Positions 49,991 through 58,907 of a stretch of DNA of 64,000 nucleotides are shown piece by piece. Source of the stretch: Solibacillus sp. FSL H8-0523 (GTDB lineage: Bacteria > Bacillota > Bacilli > Bacillales_A > Planococcaceae). Within the stretch, counting starts at the first letter, position 1, and each line of letters starts with the position of its first letter. The position numbers and the translations under genes are program-made. Under the pieces are notes generated by a model that saw only the letters and a program-made list of their open reading frames with translations, was not told the origin of the DNA and made no database searches. The stretch spans positions 2,356,001 through 2,420,000 of the forward strand of contig NZ_CP150291.1 of assembly GCF_038051985.1 (NCBI RefSeq). Reading direction: 5' to 3'.

Positions 49991-50055
49991 TGGTTCCCTA
50001 AGTGTCATTTGGGAACATTATTTAGGTTTATTTTGTATACTTTATAAATCCTTTT
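49991..50055. repeat. Type I palindromic repeat, copy c
   Basis: GGTTCCCTAAGTGTCATTTG then GGAACATTATT and TTTGTATACTTTATAAATCC. The first part is a clear imperfect palindrome (GTTCCC/GGGAAC). It follows the 3' end of the 50107 gene. Confidence 0.65.
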
Positions 50056-50106
50056 TTCACTAAAGCACGTTAGTTATAGATAAGACTTACACAATAATTG
50101 CATAGG

Positions 50107-50391
50107 TCATAATTTCTTACGTTTTCGTTCTAAAAATATAGGTGCTAAATTTAGCAAGATAGAAACAATTGTCACAAACCAAAATGCCCTTGCCATACCA
50201 GGTATTTCACTTAAAGCCGACCAATCTTCCACTTTTACCCATCGATTCAAATTACTGAAAGCTGCACAAATTGTTAATGCTGTAAATGATAATGCCATCG
50301 CCATAGCAAGTTTATAATCCTTTCCTGCTGCATACATATAAAGATTTATAAAAGTTATAATTATCGCAATAAGACCTAATATTACCCACAT
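50107..50391 (-). CDS. Three-helix membrane protein, unknown
   Basis: This 94-residue protein has three membrane helices (about residues 1-22, 28-48 and 68-88) and a short basic tail (LERKRKKL). ATG after GGAGG. No family known. Confidence 0.6.
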   Translation of the reverse strand: MWVILGLIAIIITFINLYMYAAGKDYKLAMAMALSFTALTICAAFSNLNRWVKVEDWSALSEIPGMARAFWFVTIVSILLNLAPIFLERKRKKL

Positions 50392-50448
50392 AATAATACC
50401 TCCATCATACTTTCATTTTTCAATATAGACATAAATTGTAAGTATATG

Positions 50449-50505
50449 GTTCCCAAAGCGCTGTTTGGGTACTTTATTTCGCTTAACGTTGTAAATCCGC
50501 ATTTT
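50449..50505. repeat. Type I palindromic repeat, copy d
   Basis: GGTTCCCAAAGCGCTGTTTG then GGTACTTTATTT and GTTGTAAATCC. It lies about 100 bases past the 3' end of the 50606 gene. Confidence 0.6.
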
Positions 50506-50605
50506 TCTGGTGGGACCCCTTCCTGGTCCAATCTGCACTTATCAGTACGCCAGTCGAAGTTTCTAATCGACTAAATATAAATCCCATTATTTTTGCGCTT
50601 TAGAA

Positions 50606-51331
50606 TTAGATATTTATGGTAATGTTTTTTGCCTCTATTTTAGTTAGAAAATCTTTAATTGATTGAATAAATTTTTCGTAATCAGGAACCCACAATTCAT
50701 GACCAGAGTTAGTAAATTCTAATAATTCAACATTTTTTAAGTTGCTTTTATATTTCATACTAGCCTCTTCTTTTAGTAAAGCTTGTTCTGTCCCACCTTT
50801 AAGAACTAATACGGGACAGTTAATTTCTTTCAGTTTTTCCCATAGAATTATTTCACTGGAATCTTTTTGAATTTCTTCAACTACATGACATCTATTTGGG
50901 GGGACAAATTTTTTTGCGTTTTCTATCCATTGTTCTGGAATCCGAGGGTATTTTGCAGGATAATCACATAATATTAGCCCTTTGACTTCGTTAGGGTTGG
51001 TAGCAGCGTATTGTATTGCATAAGGAACCCCCATAGAATACGCCATTAAATAATAAGCATTTAGCCCACTTTTTTTAATAACTGATGAAATATCCAATAT
51101 ATTTTCTTCAAAAGTATATCCCTTTAATGGAGCGTCACTTTTCCCTATTCCTCTTAAACTAATAGAAATACAATGTCTAGGAAAAAGAGATTTCATTTCT
51201 TCGATAAATTGTTCAGCATTCCCCAAGGCTCCAGGAATATATACAAGAGGTAATGAGTCAGTAACATGATCGTTTGTTTCGATATAATGAATATTAATGT
51301 CGGTATTTGTGAACTTATCAGTATAATTCAT
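50606..51331 (-). CDS. Alpha/beta hydrolase
   Basis: The 241-residue enzyme has the oxyanion region YIPGALGNAEQF near residue 32, SLRGIGKSDAP, the nucleophile elbow AYSMGVPYA (Ser near residue 97), an acid on the strand PVLVLKGGTEQA and the catalytic His in NSGHELW. It lacks a signal peptide. Substrate unknown. ATG after GGAGG. Confidence 0.82.
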   Translation of the reverse strand: MNYTDKFTNTDINIHYIETNDHVTDSLPLVYIPGALGNAEQFIEEMKSLFPRHCISISLRGIGKSDAPLKGYTFEENILDISSVIKKSGLNAYYLMAYSMGVPYAIQYAATNPNEVKGLILCDYPAKYPRIPEQWIENAKKFVPPNRCHVVEEIQKDSSEIILWEKLKEINCPVLVLKGGTEQALLKEEASMKYKSNLKNVELLEFTNSGHELWVPDYEKFIQSIKDFLTKIEAKNITINI

Positions 51332-51450
51332 ATTTCCTCCTAAAATTAATTATATATTTGCTTACTTTCAACGGTTAATAGGAGTATGAGTGAAAATGTC
51401 CTATTAATTATAGATTAAATTCTATAAACTAATTTTTAATCCTTTAATAA

Positions 51451-51475
51451 AGTTACCAAAGCGGTGTTGAAGTGA
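51451..51475. repeat. Type I palindromic repeat, degenerate copy e
   Basis: AGTTACCAAAGCGGTGTTGA: keeps the CCAAAGCGG core but has lost the right arm. It follows the 51507 gene. Confidence 0.35.
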
Positions 51476-51506
51476 CAGTTGCGCTATATGTTAGTAAGCT
51501 AATGTA

Positions 51507-52544
51507 TTATTTGATTTTAATGCTATAATGACGCATTGCTGTCGGCACACCTTCCATGTCCAATACTCCATTCATGATTAAGCGGATCACGCGATATTCG
51601 ATAAATTGGGCGCCAATGTATTGATTTAAATGCCCCATTACTCCGCCGATGATTCTGGCTGATTTGATAAAATCTTTATGGTTATTCTTTTCGTGAGATT
51701 CTTTTACTTTATCGATGATGTACCCATCATAATAATTTTCTGGAACATTTACGATTTCGTTATTTTCCCAGATTCGTAATACGTCTTTTTGTTGACATAG
51801 TTGTAGCCATTGTTGCTCAAATACTTTACGTTCTAATTGTGTAAGTACATGACCATTCCCCTTGTTTTCATATATTTGCTTTAATTGCTTTGTTGAAATT
51901 TCACCCATATGTCGTGGGGGGGGTTCCATTTCAGCTAGATCAAAATGCATTTTATAGGCTTCATTGATATTGATTAGCATGATTTCATTTGTTTTTTCTT
52001 TTAATACATACAGTATCAATCGTAACGCAGCTTGCTCGTGGGCATTTTCGCCAATCCATATGATAATTTTATGATCGTTTGGAATTTGCTTAAGCGATAA
52101 TAAATATTGCTCAAAGTTATACTCATAAGTCAGTAGCTGTTTTTCATCTATATTTATGTGTGTACGCAGCCAATTGTAGCGATGGTTGATTCCTTCAGGA
52201 GTATGTAAATTCCAAAGTGGTCCAATTGAAAATAAATCAGACACGTTAATGATGTTTTCTTGTTGGTTTAAATCGGACTTTATTAGAGTGATTTCCAAAC
52301 TACAAGCAGCTGAATCACTAAAGACAATATTTGTCGTGTGATATTGTGCTTGTTTGCTACTTGCTTGATTATTTTTAGTTGCTAGTAGGTCGTTATATGT
52401 ATTTTTTAAATCTAAAAAGAATTGTTGCTCCGAATTGCCTTTTCCCTCCCCAACAGTTTGCATACGCAAAAAGATTTGAAGTAATAATGACTTTAATTCT
52501 GTATCTTCCAAATGATTAATCATATCTTTCAATTCATTAAACAA
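51507..52544 (-). CDS. DUF1835/DUF3658 domain protein
   Basis: This 345-residue protein has an N-terminal helix, a DUF1835 domain from about residue 70 (NIVFSDSAACSLEITLIKSD; VSDLFSIGPLWNL; KIIIWIGENAHEQAALRLIL) and a C-terminal DUF3658 domain (IIGGVMGHLNQYIGAQFIEY, RVIRLIMNGVLDMEG). Such proteins are common in Bacilli but uncharacterised. TTG start after AGGAGG. Confidence 0.75.
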   Translation of the reverse strand: MFNELKDMINHLEDTELKSLLLQIFLRMQTVGEGKGNSEQQFFLDLKNTYNDLLATKNNQASSKQAQYHTTNIVFSDSAACSLEITLIKSDLNQQENIINVSDLFSIGPLWNLHTPEGINHRYNWLRTHINIDEKQLLTYEYNFEQYLLSLKQIPNDHKIIIWIGENAHEQAALRLILYVLKEKTNEIMLININEAYKMHFDLAEMEPPPRHMGEISTKQLKQIYENKGNGHVLTQLERKVFEQQWLQLCQQKDVLRIWENNEIVNVPENYYDGYIIDKVKESHEKNNHKDFIKSARIIGGVMGHLNQYIGAQFIEYRVIRLIMNGVLDMEGVPTAMRHYSIKIK

Positions 52545-52844
52545 TTAAAAAAACCTCCTTTTTTCACAATTTTACCATATATTTTAATAAGGCGATTAAA
52601 GTAGAACGCTCCCAAACCGACGTTTGGTAACATTTCATTGAGATTCTATTTAGATGTTACAGCCACTCAGAACAAGTGGATCAAACAGTCCTCTTTAAAA
52701 TAATTTTTCACAGCGTCTCAGAGCGTTATTTTCTATAAAAAACAGCGACAAACACTGATTTAACAGTGTCTGTCGCTGTTTGGAATGTTCCCAAGCTTTG
52801 ATTTGTAAACGTTATTTTGAATGAAACTGCATACTTTAATTATA
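52545..52844. other. Gap with repeat copies f and g and a strong terminator
   Basis: Copy f of the type I repeat (52606-52640, GCTCCCAAACCGACGTTTGG), a very strong hairpin at 52740-52780 (AACAGCGACA with TGTCGCTGTT, U6 on the minus strand), and copy g at 52786-52840 (GTTCCCAAGCTTTGATTTGT). No gene. Confidence 0.6.
52740..52780 (-). terminator. Strong leftward terminator
   Basis: Nearly perfect 17-pair stem (AACAGCGACAAACACTG paired with CAGTGTCTGTCGCTGTT) and TTTTTT on the minus strand. Confidence 0.8.
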
Positions 52845-53058
52845 CTATTCTTCAAAAAAATCGGATTCGAAAAAGGGTTCGACTTTAATTTCTTTTAGAA
52901 AATATTTTATGGGTGTCTTTTTATGTAGATATTCTAGGTTAGGAATTAATACTTCTCTTTTTAAACGCTCGTATAATATCAAAAAGATGTATGGCGTTTT
53001 TTTATTAAAAGCAGCTAAAATAATGAACTTACCGTAGTTGCTTAATTGAATGTCGCCT
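52845..53058 (-). pseudogene. Gene 3' fragment cut by a type I repeat
   Basis: An open frame of about 70 codons (LSNYGKFIILAAFNKKTPYI, FLILYERLKREVLIPNLEYL, HKKTPIKYFLKEIKV) ends at TAG at 52847-52845. It has no start codon with a ribosome site; upstream it runs into type I repeat copy h at 53051, which brings a stop codon. It looks like the C-terminus of a real protein whose 5' part was removed. Confidence 0.5.
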
Positions 53059-53092
53059 AAGTGTCATTTGGGAACATTATTCGAACTATTTA
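53051..53092. repeat. Type I palindromic repeat, copy h
   Basis: CCTAAGTGTCATTTGGGAAC then ATTATT, identical over 25 bases to part of copy c. It lies between the gene fragment and the 3' end of the 53100 gene. Confidence 0.65.
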
Positions 53093-53099
53093 TACAAGA

Positions 53100-54293
53100 T
53101 TAAACAACTATATGAATTGCATTAGGTTCTTTTGAAATAATCGTACCTTCAATTTCTCCAATATTTTCAATAATAATTCGATTATCCATATGTATAGGCG
53201 GTTGATTTAAAAATAGCTCTATTAATTGAATGTCTCTGAAATTATTTTCAAACGTAGTGCAAACAGGTTGTTTAATAAAATAGTCTTTATTTATTAGCTT
53301 TACACTTGAAAAGTTGTGATGTAATGCTTGTTTATTGAATTGGGTAATATTCATAGGGTCAAAACCAGCTAATTTTACGGCACCTGAAACCGTTAATTTT
53401 ATGCCCTCAGATTTATTAAAGTTTGCAAATGCTATGGATTTAGTTGTTTTAGCATTATTTATTATTTGGAAAACTTCTTCTGAGGTATTAGGAATATTTA
53501 TTTCAACAGGTGTGTAATAAGGGAAAGCGTTTTTGAAAAATTGATACAAGTTTAAATTTGATTTTATAAATTCTACTTTCCAGTCCTTTGAAATGTCATC
53601 TAATAATAAACAAATAAATAAACCTGAATTATAGCAACTACTTCGAATGTTTATATGGGACAGGTTGCTATCTAGTAATTGTTCTGCATATTTGCTAATC
53701 ACATTCTCTTGATTGGAACTAACATCGTTTAGAGCCTGATATTCAACATAAAATGCAGGACCTTCAATTGTTTCAACTGAATTTTCATATTCTACATAAT
53801 CAGGAAACAGCTCTGTTCTCTTATCTCTTAGTATGATAAATTCGTTTATTTTTTGTTGTTTTTCTTTTTGGTCTGTTGATACAAAAGCTTCAAAAAGTCT
53901 TTTTCTTTCTAAAACGCGCAATTGAATATTATTAAAATCAATCGGGTAGTTGAATCCTAATATTTCATCTGGATAACGGCTTTCTCCAGATAAATGTTGA
54001 AACACATGAAATGATTCATGGACAAGCAAAGAATAAATATCTTCGAACGAATTATAGAGTGTCGTATCTACAATAGCTGTTGGCACTTCTTCAAATAGAA
54101 TACAAGTACAAGCATGAAATTGTTCTGTTTTAGCTAATTTGATATACGACTCACCATTACATTTAGGGTGATTAAAAATTAAGACATCCTTCTCATCAAA
54201 AATTGCAAAGGCAACGGGGTGGAGATCTTCCCAATAATTTTTTAATCGTTCAGAACATAGCGTTGTTAAAATTCTTTCTAAAATGTTTTGCAT
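53100..54293 (-). CDS. Putative zinc metallopeptidase (HExxH), unknown family
   Basis: This 397-residue protein has HESFHVFQH near residue 94 (the zinc motif HExxH) and a possible third ligand glutamate in ETIEGPAFYVEYQ near residue 178. That is the spacing of gluzincin-like peptidases. There is no signal peptide. The C-terminal third is a separate beta-rich domain. The function is unknown; the motif is seen directly, activity is inferred. Confidence 0.6.
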   Translation of the reverse strand: MQNILERILTTLCSERLKNYWEDLHPVAFAIFDEKDVLIFNHPKCNGESYIKLAKTEQFHACTCILFEEVPTAIVDTTLYNSFEDIYSLLVHESFHVFQHLSGESRYPDEILGFNYPIDFNNIQLRVLERKRLFEAFVSTDQKEKQQKINEFIILRDKRTELFPDYVEYENSVETIEGPAFYVEYQALNDVSSNQENVISKYAEQLLDSNLSHINIRSSCYNSGLFICLLLDDISKDWKVEFIKSNLNLYQFFKNAFPYYTPVEINIPNTSEEVFQIINNAKTTKSIAFANFNKSEGIKLTVSGAVKLAGFDPMNITQFNKQALHHNFSSVKLINKDYFIKQPVCTTFENNFRDIQLIELFLNQPPIHMDNRIIIENIGEIEGTIISKEPNAIHIVV

Positions 54294-54440
54294 GAAATTC
54301 TCCTTTCAGTAATTATTGTTCTATAAAAATATTGATTCCCCTTTAAATACCTATTAGACGTAATTAAATTTTCTGCGCTCATTTTCCCCACAGAAAAATC
54401 GCACCTCCTAGTTAGTGTGTCTAACAAATGGGGTGCAGTT

Positions 54441-54480
54441 CACATTTTGGGAACGTTATTTTGTATGAAGTTGCATTATT
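54441..54480. repeat. Type I palindromic repeat, copy i
   Basis: CACATTTTGGGAACGTTATT then TTGTATGAAGTTGCATTATT. It directly follows the 54494 gene; a weak leftward hairpin (GCACC...GGTGC) is at 54402-54437. Confidence 0.6.
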
Positions 54481-54493
54481 AATATTAAATAGC

Positions 54494-54667
54494 TTATATA
54501 TGTTTTTTTTTCGCTATACTGGTACCGATAATTATCAGACCTACCAATCCAAAGAGAGAGCCTAAAATAGATAGTGAATTGTTATAAAAAGAACTAATAT
54601 CATCAAAATTCACACTATAAAGAATTAGACCTGTTAACCAAAATATCCCTCCCCATACTAACTTCAT
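54494..54667 (-). CDS. 57-residue two-helix membrane protein
   Basis: ATG at 54667 after AGGAGG; MKLVWGGIFWLTGLILYSVN forms one helix and SILGSLFGLVGLIIIGTSIA the second, then KKKHI. No family known. It is one of the row of leftward genes with a type I repeat at the 3' end. Confidence 0.6.
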   Translation of the reverse strand: MKLVWGGIFWLTGLILYSVNFDDISSFYNNSLSILGSLFGLVGLIIIGTSIAKKKHI

Positions 54668-54769
54668 TCTTGTTCCTCCTCAATTTTGAAGGTAATAAAT
54701 CCATTAAAAAATTACTTTTTCGAATTATATACCAATATTTTATTCTTAATATAAGAAGGTGGTGAATAA

Positions 54770-54862
54770 ATGAACTCATTCCTTTTGTTTGTGCCAATTT
54801 TACTTTGGCTTTTAATATTCTTAGGAATAATTATTCTTTTAATTTATCTATTTAAAAGATAA
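54770..54862 (+). CDS. 30-residue membrane peptide
   Basis: ATG at 54770 after AAGGTGGTG. Almost the whole peptide is one hydrophobic helix (MNSFLLFVPILLWLLIFLGI and onward) ending in LFKR. A terminator follows. It could be a small membrane regulator or a type I toxin-like peptide; no antisense RNA was identified. Confidence 0.5.
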   Translation: MNSFLLFVPILLWLLIFLGIIILLIYLFKR

Positions 54863-54888
54863 CGTCCCCTACCTGTACGTTCTAGTAG

Positions 54889-54922
54889 ACAAAATACCCT
54901 ATGATTTCACAGGGTATTTTAA
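54889..54922. terminator. Bidirectional terminator
   Basis: AAAATACCCT-10-AGGGTATTTT; serves the rightward peptide gene and the leftward ABC permease. Confidence 0.8.
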
Positions 54923-54977
54923 TAGTTAATTTAGTTTTTGCCCCCTTAAAGAGACTCGTAATGATTCAACTTCCCAC

Positions 54978-56621
54978 TCATTTCATTTCAACGTTCACCG
55001 CATGTTTTTGCTTAAAGGAAACATTCCAACAAATGAAATTCACTACAATCATTACCACGACAAATACCCACGATCCATACGGCATGAATGCTGAAACCGC
55101 AATATGCACTCCTGCAATTAGAGCAAGCGGCATTAAAAGTAATAGTGTCATAAAACCTTGATTTGAGCTTATTTGATCAGATGGCTTCGTAAATGGCAAT
55201 GAATCGCCCGTGAGTAAGTAACAAATCAGTGCATAGATCAATGCCGCTAGTAAAACACCGATTAATTCCGTCACGATACGAACACCAAAAAGCACGATAA
55301 ACACAACACTCATCACCACATAAAGCGGCACAAACAGCTTCACTAAAAACGCCTTCAACGTCCCTTTTTTCATCGCACTATAATCCGCAAGCGGGAAGAG
55401 CTGATAAATCCAGGCCGCCTTATACTTTGCTGAATGCCCTAGTAGCATAACCGCCGTAGGAATCATAAGCAAACTGCAATACACAAAAAAATACGTTTTA
55501 CTCACCGTAAAATCGACGTCACCAGTCGACAAGTTGTTAAAAATAAAGATAAATGGAATGACAACCGCAAAGCCGAGTGATGGATACACCTTTAGCTTAA
55601 AGTCGCGCTCCTGCTTCATCATGATGGACGCAAACTGGTAAAACGCACGCTCCTCTTTCGTTCGACAAATGAACGAAAGTAGAAGATCCTTTACCTTATT
55701 TTGCTTTTTCACTTTTGATTTACTTGTGCTTAAAAGCTTTTGCAAGTTACGTTCGAACGTCGGGATCAGCTTCACATAAAGCCAAATTGCTACAAACGGT
55801 ACGACAACTGCTAGCAAACATTGTACGATCACGACCGCATTGCGACTATCATTAAACAACATTTCATACGGTGCTGCAAACCACATTGGCACAAGTACAA
55901 CATGCCACCATGCCGGTTCAACCACATAGGAAAAGTTCGTAAACTCAAACGCACGAATGAGCACTTGATAGCCAATCATCATGCCAAGCGCCAGAAAAAT
56001 TTGCACATAATTGATCATATCCTTCAGCTTCTCCCCATCGAAAAAGCTCAAAATGGCAATATAAAAAATAGCTGTCAATACCACAATTAATAAATCAATT
56101 AGCACAATCAGCACTAACGTCAACAATCCAAACAAGAGCCCTTGATTAATGAACGCCACAATCAGTGGAATCCCCGCCACAGCAACCGTTAAATACGATA
56201 AATAAATGGACACATGCATAATTTTCGCCGCATTAATTGTTCGCTCTGAAATCGGTTTTGTAGACAAAATCGCCCGGTCCCTAACATCTAACAAAACCGA
56301 CGAAAATTCCGAAATTAACGTCGACATAACTAAAAACATAATCATCGCAAATGCAATGCTCATCTGGAACACATAATTTTCACCAAAACCAATAAACGGA
56401 ATTAACACTAGCCCAAATAACACATAGATCCAAAGTGATTTAATATAGCCATTTGTCATTTCTTTTTGTGGCTTATTCGAATTTTGGAATGTCGGCGGCT
56501 TACGGTCATCCATCGTCAGCTTTACTTGTAAAATACGTCGCATTACTGGATAATCGACACCAATCCAGCGAAACACAAAACGAAAAACATCCAGTAGCTT
56601 TAACACGGTAAATTCAGGCAT
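54978..56621 (-). CDS. ABC transporter permease, large membrane subunit
   Basis: This 547-residue protein has about 12 predicted helices in two clusters separated by a charged cytoplasmic loop near residues 300-345 (NLQKLLSTSKSKVKKQNKVK). The order ATPase then permease with a one-base overlap marks a two-gene exporter. The family resembles the large two-cluster permeases of Bacilli (such as the YthQ type). Substrate unknown. Confidence 0.8.
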   Translation of the reverse strand: MPEFTVLKLLDVFRFVFRWIGVDYPVMRRILQVKLTMDDRKPPTFQNSNKPQKEMTNGYIKSLWIYVLFGLVLIPFIGFGENYVFQMSIAFAMIMFLVMSTLISEFSSVLLDVRDRAILSTKPISERTINAAKIMHVSIYLSYLTVAVAGIPLIVAFINQGLLFGLLTLVLIVLIDLLIVVLTAIFYIAILSFFDGEKLKDMINYVQIFLALGMMIGYQVLIRAFEFTNFSYVVEPAWWHVVLVPMWFAAPYEMLFNDSRNAVVIVQCLLAVVVPFVAIWLYVKLIPTFERNLQKLLSTSKSKVKKQNKVKDLLLSFICRTKEERAFYQFASIMMKQERDFKLKVYPSLGFAVVIPFIFIFNNLSTGDVDFTVSKTYFFVYCSLLMIPTAVMLLGHSAKYKAAWIYQLFPLADYSAMKKGTLKAFLVKLFVPLYVVMSVVFIVLFGVRIVTELIGVLLAALIYALICYLLTGDSLPFTKPSDQISSNQGFMTLLLLMPLALIAGVHIAVSAFMPYGSWVFVVVMIVVNFICWNVSFKQKHAVNVEMK

Positions 56622-57403
56622 TATACCACCCCTCTTACAGCCGCAACAAATTGCTCACCGATTTCCTCATAACTATCAAAGCCCGTAAGCTGATTGAAAA
56701 TCCCCTCTAATGAACTGCCCTCACTCGTTGCCTGTAGCTGCTCGAATGTGCCATCCGCTACAATACGCCCCTCATTAATTAACACAATACGACTACTAAT
56801 TTTCTCGACAACATCCATTAAATGAGATGAATAGAAAATCGTTTTCCCCTGTGCTGCGAGCTGCGCTAAAATTTCCTTGAAAATCATTACACTATTCGCA
56901 TCAAGTCCGTTAATCGGTTCATCTAAAAATAGAATATCGGGATTATGTAAAAGACTCGAAATAATTAACAGCTTTTGGCGCATCCCTTTCGAATAGGATG
57001 AAATGCGTGAATGATACGCCTCGCCCACACCAAACAGCTCCATCAATGTTTTCGATTTAGTCGCTGCCTCTTCCTGCGTAAGCCCGTACATTTGCCCGAT
57101 GAATGTTAAATACTCGGAGCCGGTTAAGTTGTCATATACATCCGCAATTTCAGGAACATAGCCTATTCGTCGTTTATATTCAAGACCACTTTCCTTTATA
57201 TCACGCCCGAATAATTTCACTTCTCCCCCATAATCAGCAATCATCCCTAAAATGATTTTAATCGTTGTACTTTTACCTGTTCCGTTCGGGCCAATATAGC
57301 CGATAATTTCACCACTCGAAACGGTTAAATCAATCCCTCGTAATATCTCTTTATTACCATAACTTTTCGTAATATTCGAAAGCGTTAATACGTTTTCCTT
57401 CAT
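56621..57403 (-). CDS. ABC transporter ATP-binding protein
   Basis: The 260-residue ATPase has Walker A GPNGTGKST near residue 39, a Q-loop, signature YSKGMRQKLL near 138, Walker B DILFLDEPINGLD, and the H-loop SSHLMD. It drives the permease encoded just downstream. Typical of exporters for drugs, lantibiotics or lipids; the substrate cannot be told. Confidence 0.9.
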   Translation of the reverse strand: MKENVLTLSNITKSYGNKEILRGIDLTVSSGEIIGYIGPNGTGKSTTIKIILGMIADYGGEVKLFGRDIKESGLEYKRRIGYVPEIADVYDNLTGSEYLTFIGQMYGLTQEEAATKSKTLMELFGVGEAYHSRISSYSKGMRQKLLIISSLLHNPDILFLDEPINGLDANSVMIFKEILAQLAAQGKTIFYSSHLMDVVEKISSRIVLINEGRIVADGTFEQLQATSEGSSLEGIFNQLTGFDSYEEIGEQFVAAVRGVV

Positions 57404-57458
57404 GCAAATCCCTCGCTCCCAATAATATAATAGTAAAATATAAATTATTTCAATCTTC

Positions 57459-57782
57459 TCATAAAATATGGTTAATTACCATATATTTACTTGATTTTAA
57501 TAAGTTTCTCAAGGGAGCTAATTGACATGAAAAATCGCAAAAACAATTAGAAATAAGGCACTTCCCGTTCGAATTGAACAGAAAGTGCCTTTTTCGTTTG
57601 AATAGATAAATTCTCATAATAAATGTACTTATTTCAGTCCCAGCCTGATCAAATCGACTTCGAAACGATACATTGGAGTACCTTACATACCCCAGTATGT
57701 AACGTGCCTTCCACCCGCTCCACTTCGGCTCCGTTCCGTATACAAAGTGTTGTGCTTTAAATCGTTCATCCCATGGGTTCAT
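57459..57782 (-). pseudogene. Truncated SAM-methyltransferase gene
   Basis: From an ATG with AAGGAGAG upstream, MNPWDERFKAQHFVYGTEP is the exact opening of TehB-like methyltransferases (about 195 residues), which continue into a Rossmann domain. Here the reading frame becomes unrelated after residue 20 and no GxGxG follows. A hairpin (AAGGCACTT...AAGTGCCTT, 57555-57595) lies inside. Confidence 0.55.
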
Positions 57783-57804
57783 TTCATTCTCTCCTTCCAT
57801 TCAC

Positions 57805-58845
57805 TTAATCAGCTTGATGTTTCTTGATTAATTGACGCAATCCGTCCTCACTCACCGGCCCGACAATCCGTTCAAGCTCTTCTCCCTGCGTATTCAGTAA
57901 TACCGTTGTTGGGATAGACAGCACTTGAAAGGCTGTCCCGACTGCATCCGTCTCATCTAGTAAAATCGGATATGTCACCTTGTATGTGTCCATAAAATCA
58001 GCGAGTGCTTTTTCGCCGTCATCACGTGCGGTTAAATTAATGCCCACGATGCTTACCCCTGTAGGTAGCGTTTGTGCAAAACTCTGTAAATGAGGCATTT
58101 CCGCTTTACAAGGCGGACACCAGGTAGCAAAAAAGTTCACAATCGTTAACGTTTGATCTTGTTCAGTTAGACGATAGTGTTCACCAGTCGTTGTAGGCAA
58201 ATCAATCGCTGCTCTTTCAGTTGTCGGTTGTGGCTTATTTTCAATATCTACGAGCATAATGGCGACTAAGCTTAACAATCCCGCAACGACTAAATACTGC
58301 GTCTGTTTCGTTTTCAAATACACGCTTATTAATACGATACCTTGAAAAATCGCCAACACCCCGGTAAAGCCCTCTATCCAAGCGAGTAAGAAAAATTGAG
58401 CAACCAATACCCACTGACGCTTCGTTCGCTCTAGCACTATAAGCAGCACGAGCCACAAGCCCACAACGAACCATTGCTCCTGAAAGCTGTAAAAAATAAG
58501 CTGATAAATAGCCACAAACCTTGCCCAGTAGTTCCAGCCATCTTCCCAAACAAGCACTTGTCGTTTTTGGTACAAGACGAAAGCAATTATTACTAACGCC
58601 AACAGATGCCCCTTCAAACCTCCGTCAAAATAAAGAAGTGATAACGGGGACTGGAGGAAATCCGTTAATGAAAACAGCACATAGCTCAACTTCCAAATAA
58701 TCAAATATGTGTAGAGTAAGCGTTCCAAAAGCTTACTTGTTGCAAGATCTGCATGACGATTCCAAAAATCGCTGTAAAGAATCGCGACAATAAAGGCCAG
58801 CCATCCGATTGGAATATTCACTTGCCCGAGTGTTAAATAGGTCAT
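57805..58845 (-). CDS. TlpA-like thioredoxin with polytopic membrane domain
   Basis: In this 346-residue protein, residues 1-205 hold about six to seven membrane helices, and 210-346 a TlpA/ResA thioredoxin domain with active site FFATWCPPCKAEM (CPPC) and the cis-proline region VLSIPTTVLL. The thioredoxin part should face outside and reduce or exchange disulfides there; the membrane part may carry electrons or serve as an anchor. A CsoR/CstR-like operator lies in the promoter, which points to sulfide/persulfide or copper control. Confidence 0.85.
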   Translation of the reverse strand: MTYLTLGQVNIPIGWLAFIVAILYSDFWNRHADLATSKLLERLLYTYLIIWKLSYVLFSLTDFLQSPLSLLYFDGGLKGHLLALVIIAFVLYQKRQVLVWEDGWNYWARFVAIYQLIFYSFQEQWFVVGLWLVLLIVLERTKRQWVLVAQFFLLAWIEGFTGVLAIFQGIVLISVYLKTKQTQYLVVAGLLSLVAIMLVDIENKPQPTTERAAIDLPTTTGEHYRLTEQDQTLTIVNFFATWCPPCKAEMPHLQSFAQTLPTGVSIVGINLTARDDGEKALADFMDTYKVTYPILLDETDAVGTAFQVLSIPTTVLLNTQGEELERIVGPVSEDGLRQLIKKHQAD

Positions 58846-58907
58846 GTTTCTGTCCTTTCCAATCCGTGCGCTTAACCGGTTTGTATTTCATAAATCTTCT
58901 CACTCGA

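Larger units (their letters stand above)
49769..50106. other. Intergenic gap made of repeats
   Basis: Holds a type II-like element (49845-49920, with CCCGATTGTTGAACAA and CTGCCCTATAATTAAAG), a leftward hairpin ACCCGTTATTCAATTGAAT at about 49969-49989, and type I copy c. No gene seen. Confidence 0.55.

Noticed and set aside
48589-54667. Classical integron with attC sites
   Set aside because: The repeats do not show RYYYAAC/GTTRRRY core boxes and no intact integron integrase is present. Kept only as a cassette-like layout.
57683-57702. Perfect palindrome TTACATAC-CCCA-GTATGTAA as an operator
   Set aside because: It lies inside a truncated methyltransferase frame, downstream of its neighbours and away from any promoter; chance or a relic is as likely.
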